Of a stretch of DNA of 64,000 bases, positions 17,610 through 29,075 are shown piece by piece. Position numbers and translations under genes: made by a program. The notes beneath the pieces were generated by a model that saw only the letters and a list, made by a program, of their open reading frames with translations, was not told the DNA's origin and searched no databases. How positions within the stretch are numbered: position 1 is the first letter of the stretch; every line of letters starts with the position of its first letter. This DNA is from Punica granatum (Eukaryota > Streptophyta > Magnoliopsida > Myrtales > Lythraceae), in the NCBI RefSeq assembly GCF_007655135.1, contig NC_045132.1:8308001-8372000 (forward strand), written 5' to 3'.

Positions 17610-18969
17610 TTACCGATTTCCTCTTATTTCCGCATTCCGTATTGCATTTGCAATACGATTACGTAATGCATCCATTTCCCTGCTTCTCATGTCTACATCA
17701 ACCCGATCCCCAGTTAGATGTGGAGGATTTCGGAATTCATCGTAATATTCCCATGCATTTCCATACTCTTCGAATAATCTATCGTGATAATTATTAAGCC
17801 GAATGAAATTGTGCAACACGAAGCATGCAAGAGTAATTTGTCCTTGGCGAATCGGGCCGTAATTTGATATTGTCCGCAGTATTGCAAATCTGTTCTTCAG
17901 CACCCCAAAATACCGTTCGATAACATTACGAACGGATGCGTGACGCTGATTGAATAACTCTTTCTCCGTCGTTGGTGGGGTGTCGTCATTATAATCACTG
18001 CGGTGATACCTTTGGCCTTTGTAAGGAGCCAGATAACCGGGAATATTAGGGAATCCCGCATCAACTACATAATATTGTTCTGCAAGCACAAATGTAGATC
18101 TAAGATATAACAGTAGTGAAATGTATTTATGAAAATACATACGCGATTAACAAGGGAACATACGATATGAGCATGAAGAACTTACCGCCATATGGTGCAG
18201 GAAATAATTCCAATGTAGCGGCATTGGAGAGAATTCGAGTGTCATGAGCAGAACCCTCCCATCCAGTGACGACATAAATGAACATCATGTCATACGAACA
18301 AGCGGCGAGTACATTTTGCGTAATCTCGTTATTCCGATCGCGATACGCGCCTCTCACCGATGATGGAACACAAGCAGACACATGGGTCCTATCGATTGTT
18401 CCAATGCAATTCTACAATAATAATGAAAAGAATACGAATTACATTACAAAGCAAAAAAAATTAGTGGTGTTTTAATTTCTCACATGTACGACATATACCT
18501 GAAAGAATGGGTACCATTTTCGGCAACTCTGAATTTCCGGCTGCACATCAACGTTCCTCCGTCTTATATACGTTGGTGACAACGAATGAATTCCATGAGC
18601 TATTACCTTGATGACTCGTGACACCGTCTCCTTAGAATGCTGAAATCGTTCGGCAACCACGGCCAAGCGAGTACTATGTGCAACTACCATTAAGAACATG
18701 CCGACCATCTCCTCGACGGTCATACCATTCCTGCTATTTCTGATTCCACAGTTTGCTCTTAGCGTATCGCACAGGTTATGAAATACGTGAGGGTTCATCT
18801 TGAAATTCTCGTAACACCTTGTGTCATTGTCAAGAACTTCCTCTATGTAATATCTGCCTTGTAGACGTGAGGTTCGACAAGGAATGTTGCGGGACATTTT
18901 CTTCGGCCGCTGCAATCTCCAGCGCCAGATAAATCCCCATAAGTTGGGCATCTCTTGATTGGTTATCAT
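17610..18969 (-). CDS. PIF/Harbinger transposase (HARBI1-like DDE nuclease)
   Basis: This is a DDE endonuclease that would cut and paste PIF-type elements. I joined three exons (minus): 18499-18969, 18186-18411 and 17610-18079, with GT-AG introns and phases that close to 388 aa. The N-terminal helix-turn-helix-like region includes CYENFKMNPHVFHNLCDTLR and ERFQHSKETVSRV. Catalytic candidates are D164 (in IDRTHV), D214 (in SAHDTRIL) and E287 (in NVIERYFGVLKNRF), with a conserved VLHNFIRL after them. The residue after the first Asp is Arg, whereas the family usually has Gly (DGT). The start at 18969 is the most upstream ATG in frame; a different frame is open just upstream, so the true N-terminus could differ slightly. 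No stop or frameshift is seen. Confidence 0.85.
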
Positions 18970-19289
18970 TTCGTCGTGAATTCCCGTGTCTTGACATTGT
19001 GTGTTCCCTTTAGCTTAGCAAACTATATCGACAAACAAGATAGCAGATTACCAAAAGCATAGAATTGAAATGATATGGTCAAAGGAAGAAGGATTCAAAT
19101 GTAAAACAAATGCAAGTGCAATGCACAAACATCATAATTGCATGTCAAAAGAGTCACATAAAACAAACACATAGTTCAAGCAAAGTAATAGCACACGCAA
19201 CAAATATAAAACAAAGGTTTGGTAAATGACATAACAAATAAACTCTTAGTTATAAAGATATATCGCAGTAGACGATGGACCGTGGCCGT

Positions 19290-20311
19290 TCAAGGGTCAA
19301 GCAGGCTACAAACCCATGGCAACTTTGTATCATTGAGAAGGCACATGAACATACGCCGTGTGTGCTCCTCCCTTGAAAGTCAATCACTAGCCACGAGATA
19401 CTCTTTTATGGACATGAATGGACGCATTTTATTGAGCACATCCATCGCCTTCTCGATGCTGCCCTTCGCTGGTTTGTCGGGGCTCGTCACGGATTTGCTT
19501 TTCTTCGTTTCAGGAGGGGTACAATTTTTATCCTTATCCCTATTGTTGAGATTGCACTTCAACATCTCCAGGCACTCCTGCAACCGCGAGCCGATGGTCG
19601 AACTCCTTTTGCGCACACGACGACGGGACCCAGTAACAACTGGTTCGGTAACCTCATGAACGGGGTCATCACTATCGCCGGATCCCTCTTCAAGATTGAT
19701 CGGTTCTTTCCCACGGCTTGACGCTGCTGCTAGGAACTCCTATTCCATGCGTGCATATGTTTCTGGGCTCTTTGGTGGGTCGGTGGATGAAATTCGTAAT
19801 GCACCTGTTGTTGTCTTAGACCTGAACAACTCTTTTAATGATGTGTAATGCTTGCAACCTTTGTTCTGAAAAGTATTGAAGCTGCTGTTCTTCTGCATGT
19901 TTAAAAAAAACGCAACAAATATAAAAGTATGAACTACTTTATGTGGAAAATTACAAACTGAAAAAGTGTCAGAAGTAAAGGTTAGCGTTACTATACCTTA
20001 ATAAACTTGTCCCAGACATCAGCATTCGCCTTTACGGTATTGGTTGTCTCATCCCAGCCGACTCCAGTGTGCGCAATCAGCTCAGTGAACTGTGTGTATT
20101 GGATCCTCAGTTTTCATAATTTCTGCCGCAACTTGTTGGCGTCGAGAATGGTGCCCGAAAATTGCTCTTCCAGCTTCTTATTCATTTGTTCTCAGTCCCT
20201 GGCTTTCCAATATGTTATATGCGTCCTTGTGAACTTCTCGAGCAAGATGGTAATGAAAGCGTTCTCCAGCGCTTCAATCCACTCAAGTATGCCTTCACCC
20301 TTGGGGGCCAT
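19290..20311 (-). pseudogene. PIF-associated Myb/SANT-like protein, broken by stop codons
   Basis: In PIF/Harbinger elements a second ORF encodes a Myb/SANT-like protein that works with the nuclease in binding and nuclear import. Here exon 1 (20311 to 19997) reads MAPKGEGILEWIEALENAF..., then ...TGVGWDETTNTVKANADVWDKFIK; exon 2 starts near 19892 and includes KNSSFNTFQNKGCKHYTSLKEL. The domain order and the W-D-x4-T-V-x-A-x3-W spacing match the family. Four in-frame stops interrupt it: two in exon 1 (after ITYWKARD and after ANKLRQKL), one after PETYARME and one after KEYLVASD. There are no frameshifts between them, so the protein can be followed throughout. Confidence 0.75.
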
Positions 20312-21641
20312 GTCTTTGAAACAACTATAACAACAACTTATAAAGCCACGTACAATAAAATATGACAAACAACAATGTTTGTGTGCACTTGTGGAAAATG
20401 GAACAAAAACAGACATATAAATATGCAGGCAAGGCAACATCTTCAGTTCAAACAATAGAGAATATATCCAAATTCGACGTACAGAACCAAGTATTTTCGC
20501 AACCTAAATTCAGCACATATCGAATAAATTCAGCACAATCACTAAGACATACACACTGATACAATCGATTTGCGAATGCCAGATGTTTGTTGATCCATTA
20601 ACACTAATAAAAAGTATTACCTGAAGCATACTTGTGCATATGCGTATGCTGATGCTGTAAAGAAGCATTTACTTGGCCAACTAACAGTAAAGCTAAAAGA
20701 ATATATGCTGATCATTCAAACCATTCCGTTCATCAAGCCATGCTATTGATCAGTATGTGAATCCCCATAAGTTCATCTGACATCTGAGAAGCATCTACTT
20801 TGAATGAACAGCACAGGACGAAAGCAAAAGCAACGATTATATTGTAATGCTATTTCTATTAAGCCCTTCACAGACATTTCATCGAGCATGTGTGCTGCCT
20901 GTGACCAGGGGAACGAAACAAATGCAACCAGGAAGGTTTCAGCAAAACAGATCAATGCAAAACAGATCAGTATTCCAATCCAAAGCAGCCGGAATTGACA
21001 AATTGACCAACAGCAACAACAAAATCCACCGCACAAATGTACACAGAAAGCAATCAAACCGAAATCGACCAAAAATCATCAGCTACTTCGACCAACAGCA
21101 TGGGCGAAGAACTATCCTCAACCAGGAATAAAAATTGGGGAAAATCACAGAATGTAACTTGGAATTGGTGGAAGAAAGTACCTTTCACTTCGATATGGAA
21201 TTGGCTTCGGACGAAGATGCCTCTTATACCGTAACACCCATTGGTAGGGGCCCGACAAAATTCGACGGCTGTCCACTGATTCCACTGACGATCGAATTCT
21301 GCAGGGGGGACTATGCGGCTTCACGCGTTTGTACAGGATAGGGATCGTGCGGTAGAACCGATAGATTCGCGAATTAAAGCTTAAGGGATGTAGATCACAG
21401 AAGGAAGAAAGTGGGGGAGGCAGCGAGGTGTCTGAAGATTAGAAGAACGTTGGGTAGGGGCCTCTCACTGAGGTTGCAGTCAAACTAAGAATGCCTTTGC
21501 ACGGCTTGGGTGCGGTGGGGGGCAAGGGTAGAGACAGGTTTGTGGACCCCACAAACGGGCAAATTTATTTTTGTCTTCTTCTACAATCAAAATCACAATC
21601 ACAAATTCTTAACTTTAACTCCGAAAACAAACGCATGGTAT

Positions 21642-22250
21642 ATATACGGTAAAACTGATTGGAGGATATTTACATACTAGTATCTATTTTGTTAGTTGCC
21701 TAGTGAGCGGATGACGATGTCATACATGGGCAGACATGGAAGGCAGTTCAGCAGTCCATCATATGTGCAAACATGATAGCCAAGCAGTTCACCAGTGCAG
21801 TCCACATCCCACTAGGAACCTAAGAACCAGCAGAGAGACGACCATGAAAAGGAGCAGTCCAAGCCGAGTATAAGGGCACAAGCCCGAAAGATGATGGCTT
21901 ATACTGATCAACGAAAGAGAAAGAAGTAGACGGTTGATGGTTGTCATAACTTGCTCATTTTGTTAGACTGTCTCATTTTGGTGGAATTGTAGTTGGTTGT
22001 CTTGGTAGACACTGGTAGTTAGGGAGTCTGGTAGATAGACATGATGAAATTTGGTCATTTTGGTGATGCTACTTGTAAATCTAGCAGGCATTCTTGTACA
22101 TTGTGGTGTTCAACACTTGTGAGTACTCTTATGTCATAGAAGTAACAAAGTACTCTTTGTACATTTTGATGATACTACTTCTAACTTAAATGAATCAATG
22201 ACAATTTGCCTTGTAAATTCTTTAAATATTGAGTTTTGTCGAATAAAGAA
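21642..22250 (+). pseudogene. Probable 3' part of the MULE, separated by the PIF insertion
   Basis: After the PIF right end the sequence includes an acceptor-like TTTTGTTAG (about 21690-21698), then a short coding-like stretch (ATGTCATACATGGGCAGACA onward) and a non-coding tail rich in T/G. Its place directly across the PIF element from the MULE donor site suggests it is the last exon and 3' UTR of the original MULE gene. This segment is not duplicated, unlike the rest of the MULE. The assignment rests on position more than on protein similarity. Confidence 0.4.
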
Positions 22251-22379
22251 AATTTCAATTTTATAAAGTGTTTACCCGTTTGATAAACCAAAACAAGAAT
22301 TGTTTCCGATATAATATAGGATTGCTAATTCTTTACTCTCATCTTCCCACATTAATATACATGTCTACTTGATATAATT

Positions 22380-22725
22380 TTACAGACTCAAGGTCTTTAC
22401 ATCTCTCGTTGGACAATTCCAAACTCTTTGCTCAGCTAAATAAAACATGTTAAACCCTATTACATCCAAGGTTAATCCCTGGCGACATGGAGGGCGAAAA
22501 AAGGAAAGAGGGGATGGGGTTTCTCTTGCTTTTGACATAGCGGGCCTTGACGGGAGACCTGCAAGATGGGCTATTAGCGGTGAACCCATACTTCGACATC
22601 TTTAAAATATCTTCTCCTTCACAAGACTTCCAGTACGGATCACAGATGTTACATGTGCTTGAATCATGTTTTGCCATTATTTTGGCCGAAGCCCAAGATA
22701 GTTTTTGAAATTTATATTTTTGCAC
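22380..22725 (-). other. Unrecognised open stretch (possible exon)
   Basis: A 91-codon minus-strand frame (22450-22725) starts MQKYKFQKLSWASAKIMAK and contains a Cys-containing segment CNICDPYWKSCEGEDILKMS followed by a basic region. The 22380-22589 frame overlaps its tail. Composition looks more coding-like than the neighbouring AT-rich DNA. I do not recognise a family. It may be a captured gene fragment next to the MULE or chance. Confidence 0.25.
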
Positions 22726-22763
22726 AATGCCTTCTCTTTGAAGTTGGGGATCATCAAAATAAC

Positions 22764-23345
22764 TAGGGGGTGCACAGGTATCCGGTATACCCGGAACCGA
22801 TTGGAATCTACCCGTTAGGGTAGGGTCCGGGTAGCTCGTATTGAAAATAGGGTAGATTCCGGTTATTAAAATCAGGAACCAATGAAAATCGATTCTGATT
22901 CCGATTCCTGCCCACGGGGTACCCAGAACCGGTTATTTATTAAAAAAAAAAGAGGAAAGAGTAAAGTTACTATCTCTTCTAATGAATCAGAACATATGCA
23001 CTTTATTGTGTAGGATCGTATTATGAATGTTTATTTTTATCGATGGATTGATGAGACATATTATTATTTTTGTTGTTGTGGATTAATGTAAATCTTTGTT
23101 GATATTTTATTTGGCATTATTACTGATTATGTATGTGACATTTTCAATTTTATTTAGCCAGAGAAAAAAATTTACAGGTTCCAACTGGGTACCCAGAACT
23201 TGTGGTACAATACAGGTTCTAGGTAGGTTCCGGTTCCAAGATTCAACAGGGTAGGGTCTGGTTCCAAAATCTTGGAACCTGTCCCTTACAGGGTAGGGTC
23301 CGGGTATCGTGAAAAAGACAGGGTACTCGGAACCGATCACCCATA
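22764..23345. mobile_element. Non-autonomous hAT MITE (582 bp) with 8-bp target duplication
   Basis: The element starts TAGGGGGTGCACAGG and ends, read in reverse, TATGGGTGATCGG. Both sides carry the same 8 bp, AAAATAAC (22756-22763 and 23346-23353), the hallmark of hAT insertion. The subterminal regions are rich in repeated GGTACCC, GGGTAGGGTCCGG and GGTTCCGG motifs in both orientations, as expected for transposase binding regions. The centre is AT-rich and has no ORF of note. The terminal sequence differs from the hAT at 29135, so it probably belongs to another subfamily. Confidence 0.8.
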
Positions 23346-23917
23346 AAAATAACTCCCTAAATATATATATATAACCAAATGTGACTTGAGCAGCTATTGC
23401 TTGGGAAAATTTTCTTACCATGGCGAAGATAAAAAGACATCTGACTCACTTGGACCAAATATAGCCGGGAAGGGAATTAAGGCACCAAATTAATTAAAAT
23501 ATGCTCAGATTGTACAAAATAGATATAACAATAACTCACACCAAATTATATTTTTCAATCCATAATGATATTAAATCAAATTGATGTTCATGAAAATTGT
23601 TTTTTCAGAACATTTTGTGACGCAATAATTAAACTTTTTTTTTTCCTTATGGTTGAATTCTTTGTATTTGCTCTTTTCTAAATGTGCAGACATTCTGATA
23701 CAATTGCAATAAATTAGATGGGTTCAAGCTGTGAACTTCAACAGAAGTCTGTCATAAATTATTTTTGCCAAAGAAACCTCTCTTAAGTATTTTCATTGAA
23801 CATAGAATCGCCCGATTTTTCATTTCCGGTGCCTTCATATGAAACAACTTTAGTTATTTTCTACGTTACCTACCCATTCGATTCATATTACTTGAGATCA
23901 AAGAAAGCAATCAATAT

Positions 23918-24115
23918 TTTTTTCGGTTACATAATGAGGCTCATTGGCCTAGTACAATGAAACAGAAATTCTAATAACTAATAAATGAACATGAGTGATC
24001 ATCAATGACTATCAAACCTGGACCTATTGATTACCCGATGGAGACGTACGCCACTTCTATACCTTCTTTGATAACCAATCAAATTTTGATTCTTGTAACT
24101 AAATGATGAATTCTG
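23918..24115. repeat. Dispersed repeat, copy A
   Basis: This begins TTTTTTTCGGTTACATAATG and contains 'TAGTACAATGAAACAGAAAT', 'CTAATAACTAATAAATG' and 'TACCTTCTTTGATAACC'. The same ordered blocks with substitutions occur at 35405-35570. The family and ends are unknown. Confidence 0.5.
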
Positions 24116-25059
24116 AGGTTTATACAGGATTTTCTTTTCTGAAATTTCCGAGAAAACTTAGAAGAAAATAGATGCTGAGATAATGCACATCATGCTCTAC
24201 AAAAAAAGACGACCCTTTCCCCTTTTCTTTATGAAATTTCGCATCATAGCAAAATTTCACTTAAAAGTGGCTATTCGTAAGTACAATATACTATAACTAA
24301 TAAGATTGTATGTGCATTGTGCGGACTTTCATATTTATATATATTTAATTAATATTTTGTACAATATATTTTGAAAATAAAAAAAAATTGATGGCTTGTA
24401 GTAAATTCATTTCATTGATTTAGAAGATTATTTGGATGTTCAAATATATTTATTTCTATGGAACAAAAAAAAAGAAAAAGAAAAAATCCCTAAAATGAGC
24501 TGCTTTTTCATTTTATAAAAAATGCTCTTCTTAACTTAATTAGTTTACAACTGTAAAAATAAATAATAATAATAATCTGTCCAAATAAACCATAATTCCC
24601 ATAAGTCTAGTAAATTTTTCATGAAAATAAAACCTAGATCAAATTAAAATGCAATAGCAACCGCCCACGCACTAGTACATTTCACTGCTAAATATCTCGT
24701 CAAAGTTCGCTGGCATGATCCATATCATTGCTTAATCTTCAATAAATCTTGACCTTGATCTTCTTTCTCTGTAGATGTTGATGGAATTTGCTTAGCCGTC
24801 AACACTGGAGATCACAATCCTTGTCAGTTATATCTTGCCATGCTTATGAGATTTCAATCACATATATAAAATATCTCCTCGCTCTGCTTAAGTTGCAGCC
24901 TGTTGAGCTTGCCCCTTTTATTCCAAACATAGATTATTTTATTCTTAAATAAAAGGAAATAGCATGTCTTCATTTACGAAAAGATTGCACACCTTGCAAT
25001 ATGTCACTAAGATAGATTAGTTGCGAAAAAGTAAACAAAACATTAACACCTAATCGTCA

Positions 25060-25160
25060 CGAGAAAGAGGCCAGGTGTTTTGTGATAGTGCAGTCGTTGT
25101 CTCATAATCAAGAGATTTTTATTCAATTTTCTAGTTGAGACTATATGGACCCTTTATTAG
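25060..25160 (+). repeat. Degenerate tRNA-derived (SINE-like) block
   Basis: The order GATAGTGCAGTCGTTGTCTC, ATAATCAAGAGATTTT, then TATTCAATTTTCTAG resembles a decayed tRNA-related SINE head (A box, anticodon region, B box). The B box is far from consensus, so this is a suggestion only. Confidence 0.25.
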
Positions 25161-25509
25161 AATTTAGATTTTAAAATTTCTATTATATATATATATATAT
25201 ATATATACTTATTGGGTCAATGGGTCTTTCATTAAAAAAAAATTAACACCTAAATTTATCACTTTGGCCAAAACTGCTTAAATTAGGTGCTAAAAATCGC
25301 GTCTTGACAATTTGTTTCCTATCCCAACCCTTCCTACTATAGGGTTAAATTATATAGAGTATTTAGACTTACTGAACGAAATAAGGATAAAGCAGAATTG
25401 TCATGGAAAATAATAAATCAGATTAAAATTGATTTTTGATAACATTTCATTTATATTTTCTTTTTCTTCGAGCGCTATCTGAAATGCAGAAGGACAATGG
25501 GCTTAACTA

Positions 25510-25645
25510 ATTTAGGTCAGAGGTAGGTTAGCCCACTAACAGAGAAAATTCTCACGATCATGGATTTTATCATTTATAGAACTCGAACCTAAAATATTAT
25601 TTAAAGAGCATAAGTATCGAATCATATGAACCAATTCACGTTATT
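25510..25645 (-). repeat. Degenerate tRNA-derived (SINE-like) block
   Basis: On the minus strand the block runs GAATTGGTTCATATGATTCG, a central AT-rich segment, then AGGTTCGAGTTCTATAAATG, which contains a B-box-like GGTTCGAGTT. A related arrangement occurs at 35230-35350, so this is likely a repeat family and not a tRNA gene. Confidence 0.3.
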
Positions 25646-25701
25646 TTCACTTAATTAATTAATTAATTAGATGGAACAGGAAAATAAATAATCGAAATTT
25701 T

Positions 25702-25990
25702 GGGGCCGTTTGGCTTAAATTTTTTTTTTAATTCAACTCCACTCTACTTCACTTATCTTCAATTCATTAACGCAATTATTATTATTTTCCTTTTTCTTCA
25801 ATTTTTAATATTAAATTCTCTCAACTATTCATTACTTTTTTAACAATTCAACAACACAATCAATATTTTCTCTCAACTATTAATTATTTTTTCACATTTT
25901 TTCTCATAATTCAACAACACAATCATTACAAACCAATTAAAATCAAAACTCAATTCTACTCAACTCTAAAATCAAACACAACCTCAATAT
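25702..25990. mobile_element. Tourist-like MITE family B, copy 1
   Basis: This starts GGGGCCGTTTGGCTTAAAT and ends with AAATCAAACACAACC. Inside are repeated 'CAATTCAACAACACAATCA' and 'TCTCTCAACTATT' blocks. The reverse complement of the whole block is present at 49380-49676 (TTGTGTTTGG... to ...CCAAACGGGC). I could not define matching target duplications, so the exact ends are uncertain. Confidence 0.6.
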
Positions 25991-28309
25991 TTTAGTTGTC
26001 TTTAAACTATTTAAAAAGAAAAAAAAAGGAAAAATGAACAAGAAGAGGTTTGATCTCAATCTGAGACGAAAAAGTTTTAACTTTTATTGGTTGAGCTTCG
26101 CGCATATCTTTATCATGATTATCAACAAATTAATCGTCAAGCATGAAATTTTTTATAGTGACTAAGTAAGTTGTAAATTTATCGCTGAAGTTGTCATCAC
26201 CACCCTGTTACATATGTTAGAGGCTTTGCCTATTTTGGCATGACGAAGCCAAATCTAGCGTTGTTCGGGCCAAAAGTGGCCTTGTCATTCGGTTATGAGG
26301 TTTTGATGAATGACCTGAGACCCTTAGGTTGAGCTCTCCTTAAAGCGTCATGCAGTTTTGAACACTACAATTATTTTTGTTGTTTCCAGAAAAGGATTTT
26401 CTAGGAAATTCCAAAATCTCTACGGTAAATTCGTTTGGAATTCAAACTAAAATCTTTCAAAAATTCAAAATTTACTTATTCAGAAAATTCAAACCAAATT
26501 AAAAAAAAGAAAAAGAAAAATAGCTGACTTGGTATGCCACACACTAATCAGCCTCGCCAACAAGTAAGCAGAGCTGACCGTTGAGCGAAACCAGCCCGAC
26601 TAGCTGTCCTCCCCCCTAAGGATGCTCCTTACCACTAGAGCTATGCTCTTTCAGTTGTCACAAACCATAAGTTACGATATCAATTATTTATTATATTTAC
26701 TGATGAAAATATTTATTTTTACATTAATAATATATATATATATATATATATATTCTCTGTTGAATTATCTTTTTCACGATATTTTACATTCCAACAAAAT
26801 CGGCAAAATTCCTTGCAGTGGAACCAAGGGCTGGCTTGCCTTAGTGTAGAGGCCCAAGGTGACACAGTCAAGATTATGATTCTTTCAAACCTAAATAAAA
26901 CTTTAGACTCGAGCGGAAAATAATACGTCTAAAACACTAAAAATATTACCCAGAAGTGTCACAATCGACTTTGACTCATTAGTCAGGATAAATTTTAATA
27001 TACATCCAGAAATTTAAAGTAGATTTTAAATTGTTTTCTTTAATATAATGTCTCAAAATACTTCCTAGAGATATTAAACCGTCTCAATACACTCCGAATC
27101 GCTAACACTGTCAATTTTTCATGGAAAAGAAGGTTAATGTGCGATTTGCATGATTCTTAATGTGGGACGATATTGAATTAAATATTGAGTTAATTACTTG
27201 AAAAAATTCGAACTTTTAATATTTTATCAATACTAGTACAAACTTTTTTTTCTTAACCTAAAAGCACCAAGTATCGATTTAGTATCAATGTTAGAATTGT
27301 TAGGGTTTTTCGATTCCGATTGGTGGGACTTCGACGGCAGCTACCACCCCACCAATTGGGGTGGCCGGTGACCTCTGTTATCATTGGCGACCCCAATTGG
27401 GGGAGAGTGTGGCCACCGACAAGGCTCCCCCCATCGGTCCCCTCTTCCTCCCTTTGTCGAATATTTTTTTCTTTTTAATTCGGGCAGTGGGTCCTCGCCA
27501 GAGGCCTTTGATGTCGCCGACAACAACTGACGTCAGCAATTTCCCTTTGAATTAATCGACAAATCGATGTCGTGCTAATATTGATACTTAATCGATAATT
27601 GGTGTATTTATAATCAAGAAAAAAAGTTAGTACTAGAATTGATAATATGTGAAAAGTTTGAGTTTTCGAAGATAATTACCCTTAAACATTACAAAAAGAG
27701 TTTCATAAGGGTCTACATCTATTTTGATACTTTTTCCCCGCCTCTCATTCCTATTTCTAATACTTCAAAGGAGATCGCAATGACTTCACTCTCTTCATTT
27801 TCACTTCCATGTTGTCGAGCGCCATCCATAATGTTAGTAGTAGAGCCATCGGTCTCTTGCCGTAATTGTGAAACTCTCTTGACCTCCGCTTTAGTGCGAA
27901 GTAAATGAGTCTTCGTATCTCTTTCCATGCTTGTTGAAACTTCATATATGATAAACCTAGCTTGGCCCTAAATGTAGAGGATTTTGGTGGTATCGCGGCG
28001 GTCTTAGCTGTGGAGATGGAGATTCCGGTGAGGAAGAGGCTGAGGTCGGATAGGAATCTCTAGAGAGAAGACGGAAGAGGAAGAGAGAGAAAACCGGGCT
28101 TTGCCGAAAATCTGTTATCCCCTTATGGATTGTTGGAACACGAAAATATGAAAAATCAATGATACGTACATCTCTCCTTTTACTTGGGCTTTGGCCCTAT
28201 ACATTAATATGAGGTCAGTTTTATTTTCAATTTTTCACTATCTAATTATATATGTTAATATGGAAATTATTTAGGTATTATGTAGATATAAATAACTATG
28301 AGAAAAAGA

Positions 28310-29075
28310 CAATTTCGGTCCAGGACCTTTAATATTTTGTTTTCGTCATAATTGTTTTTGGTTCAACTCTGGCCATCTATTTTTTCTGTTAGAAAACACA
28401 TGTGCCATCCACAAATTATATTTTTCAATAATTATTATTTTTGAAATTAAAAAAATAAAAGAAAGAAAGAAAGGAGGAATGGGGAATGGAACGGAGAAAG
28501 GGGGCGGTGGGTGGCAATGCCGGCAGCCACCATCCCTCAATTAGGCTTGTCGGCACCTCCCTGGTTGTCAGCGACCTCGATAAAGCATTGGTGGCCGTCG
28601 GTGTGGGCCCTTCAATCATCCAAATTAAACTAATTTACAAAAAAAAGAGAGAGAACAAATTAAGGGGAAAAAGGAGAAGGGGACCGGTGGGGGCCTTTGC
28701 CACCCTGCAGTCGAGCTTATCGACACCACTAAGGTCGACTTGGATCTAGACTTGGGAGGCGTTGACGGCCACCACTCCCATTCAAGGTAGCCGACTTCTC
28801 CAACAGTCGCCATTGACCCCAATTGCGTTGGGGTCGTCGGACCCCAGACTGACTAACCCGTCGTTCTCCCAACCTCTCAGTTCTTCCTGCAAATTTCTTT
28901 TCAATTTATTTTTTATTTTTTCTATATTTTGAAAATAATTACTATAACAATTATTTTTGATGGAAAATGTGTTTTTTGACGAAAATATAGAATGCGGAAC
29001 CAAAACAGCGAAAGATTTATCATGACAATGATAAAAAGAAAAAGTTCAGAGCCAAAATGACGATAAGGTGAAAGA
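28310..29075. repeat. Inverted-repeat element with GC-rich core
   Basis: The left arm (about 28310-28400) and the reverse of the right arm (about 28970-29075) share the ordered blocks TTTCGTCAT, TTTTTGGTTC and GTTAGAAAACACA-like sequence at similar spacing, giving diverged arms of roughly 90-100 bp. The core holds two GC-rich blocks (28498-28615 and 28675-28860) full of GCCGTCGG, GTCGTCGG and CACCACTCCC-type words. No coding sequence is seen. It could be a non-autonomous Mutator-like or foldback element. Confidence 0.4.

Larger units (their letters stand above)
17442..21638 (-). mobile_element. PIF/Harbinger DNA transposon (4.2 kb), nested in the MULE
   Basis: The left end reads CAGCCCGTTTGTTTTCAGAG and the right end, reversed, CCATGCGTTTGTTTTCGGAG, giving imperfect terminal inverted repeats. 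Both flanks carry TAT (17439-17441 and 21639-21641); this is a 3-bp duplication, though PIF elements usually choose TAA/TTA. It encodes two minus-strand genes in the arrangement typical of the family: a HARBI1-like nuclease (17610-18969) and a Myb/SANT-like partner (19290-20311). Roughly 1.3 kb of non-coding sequence lies between the partner gene and the right end. The nuclease reading frame is complete; the partner is broken. Confidence 0.85.
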
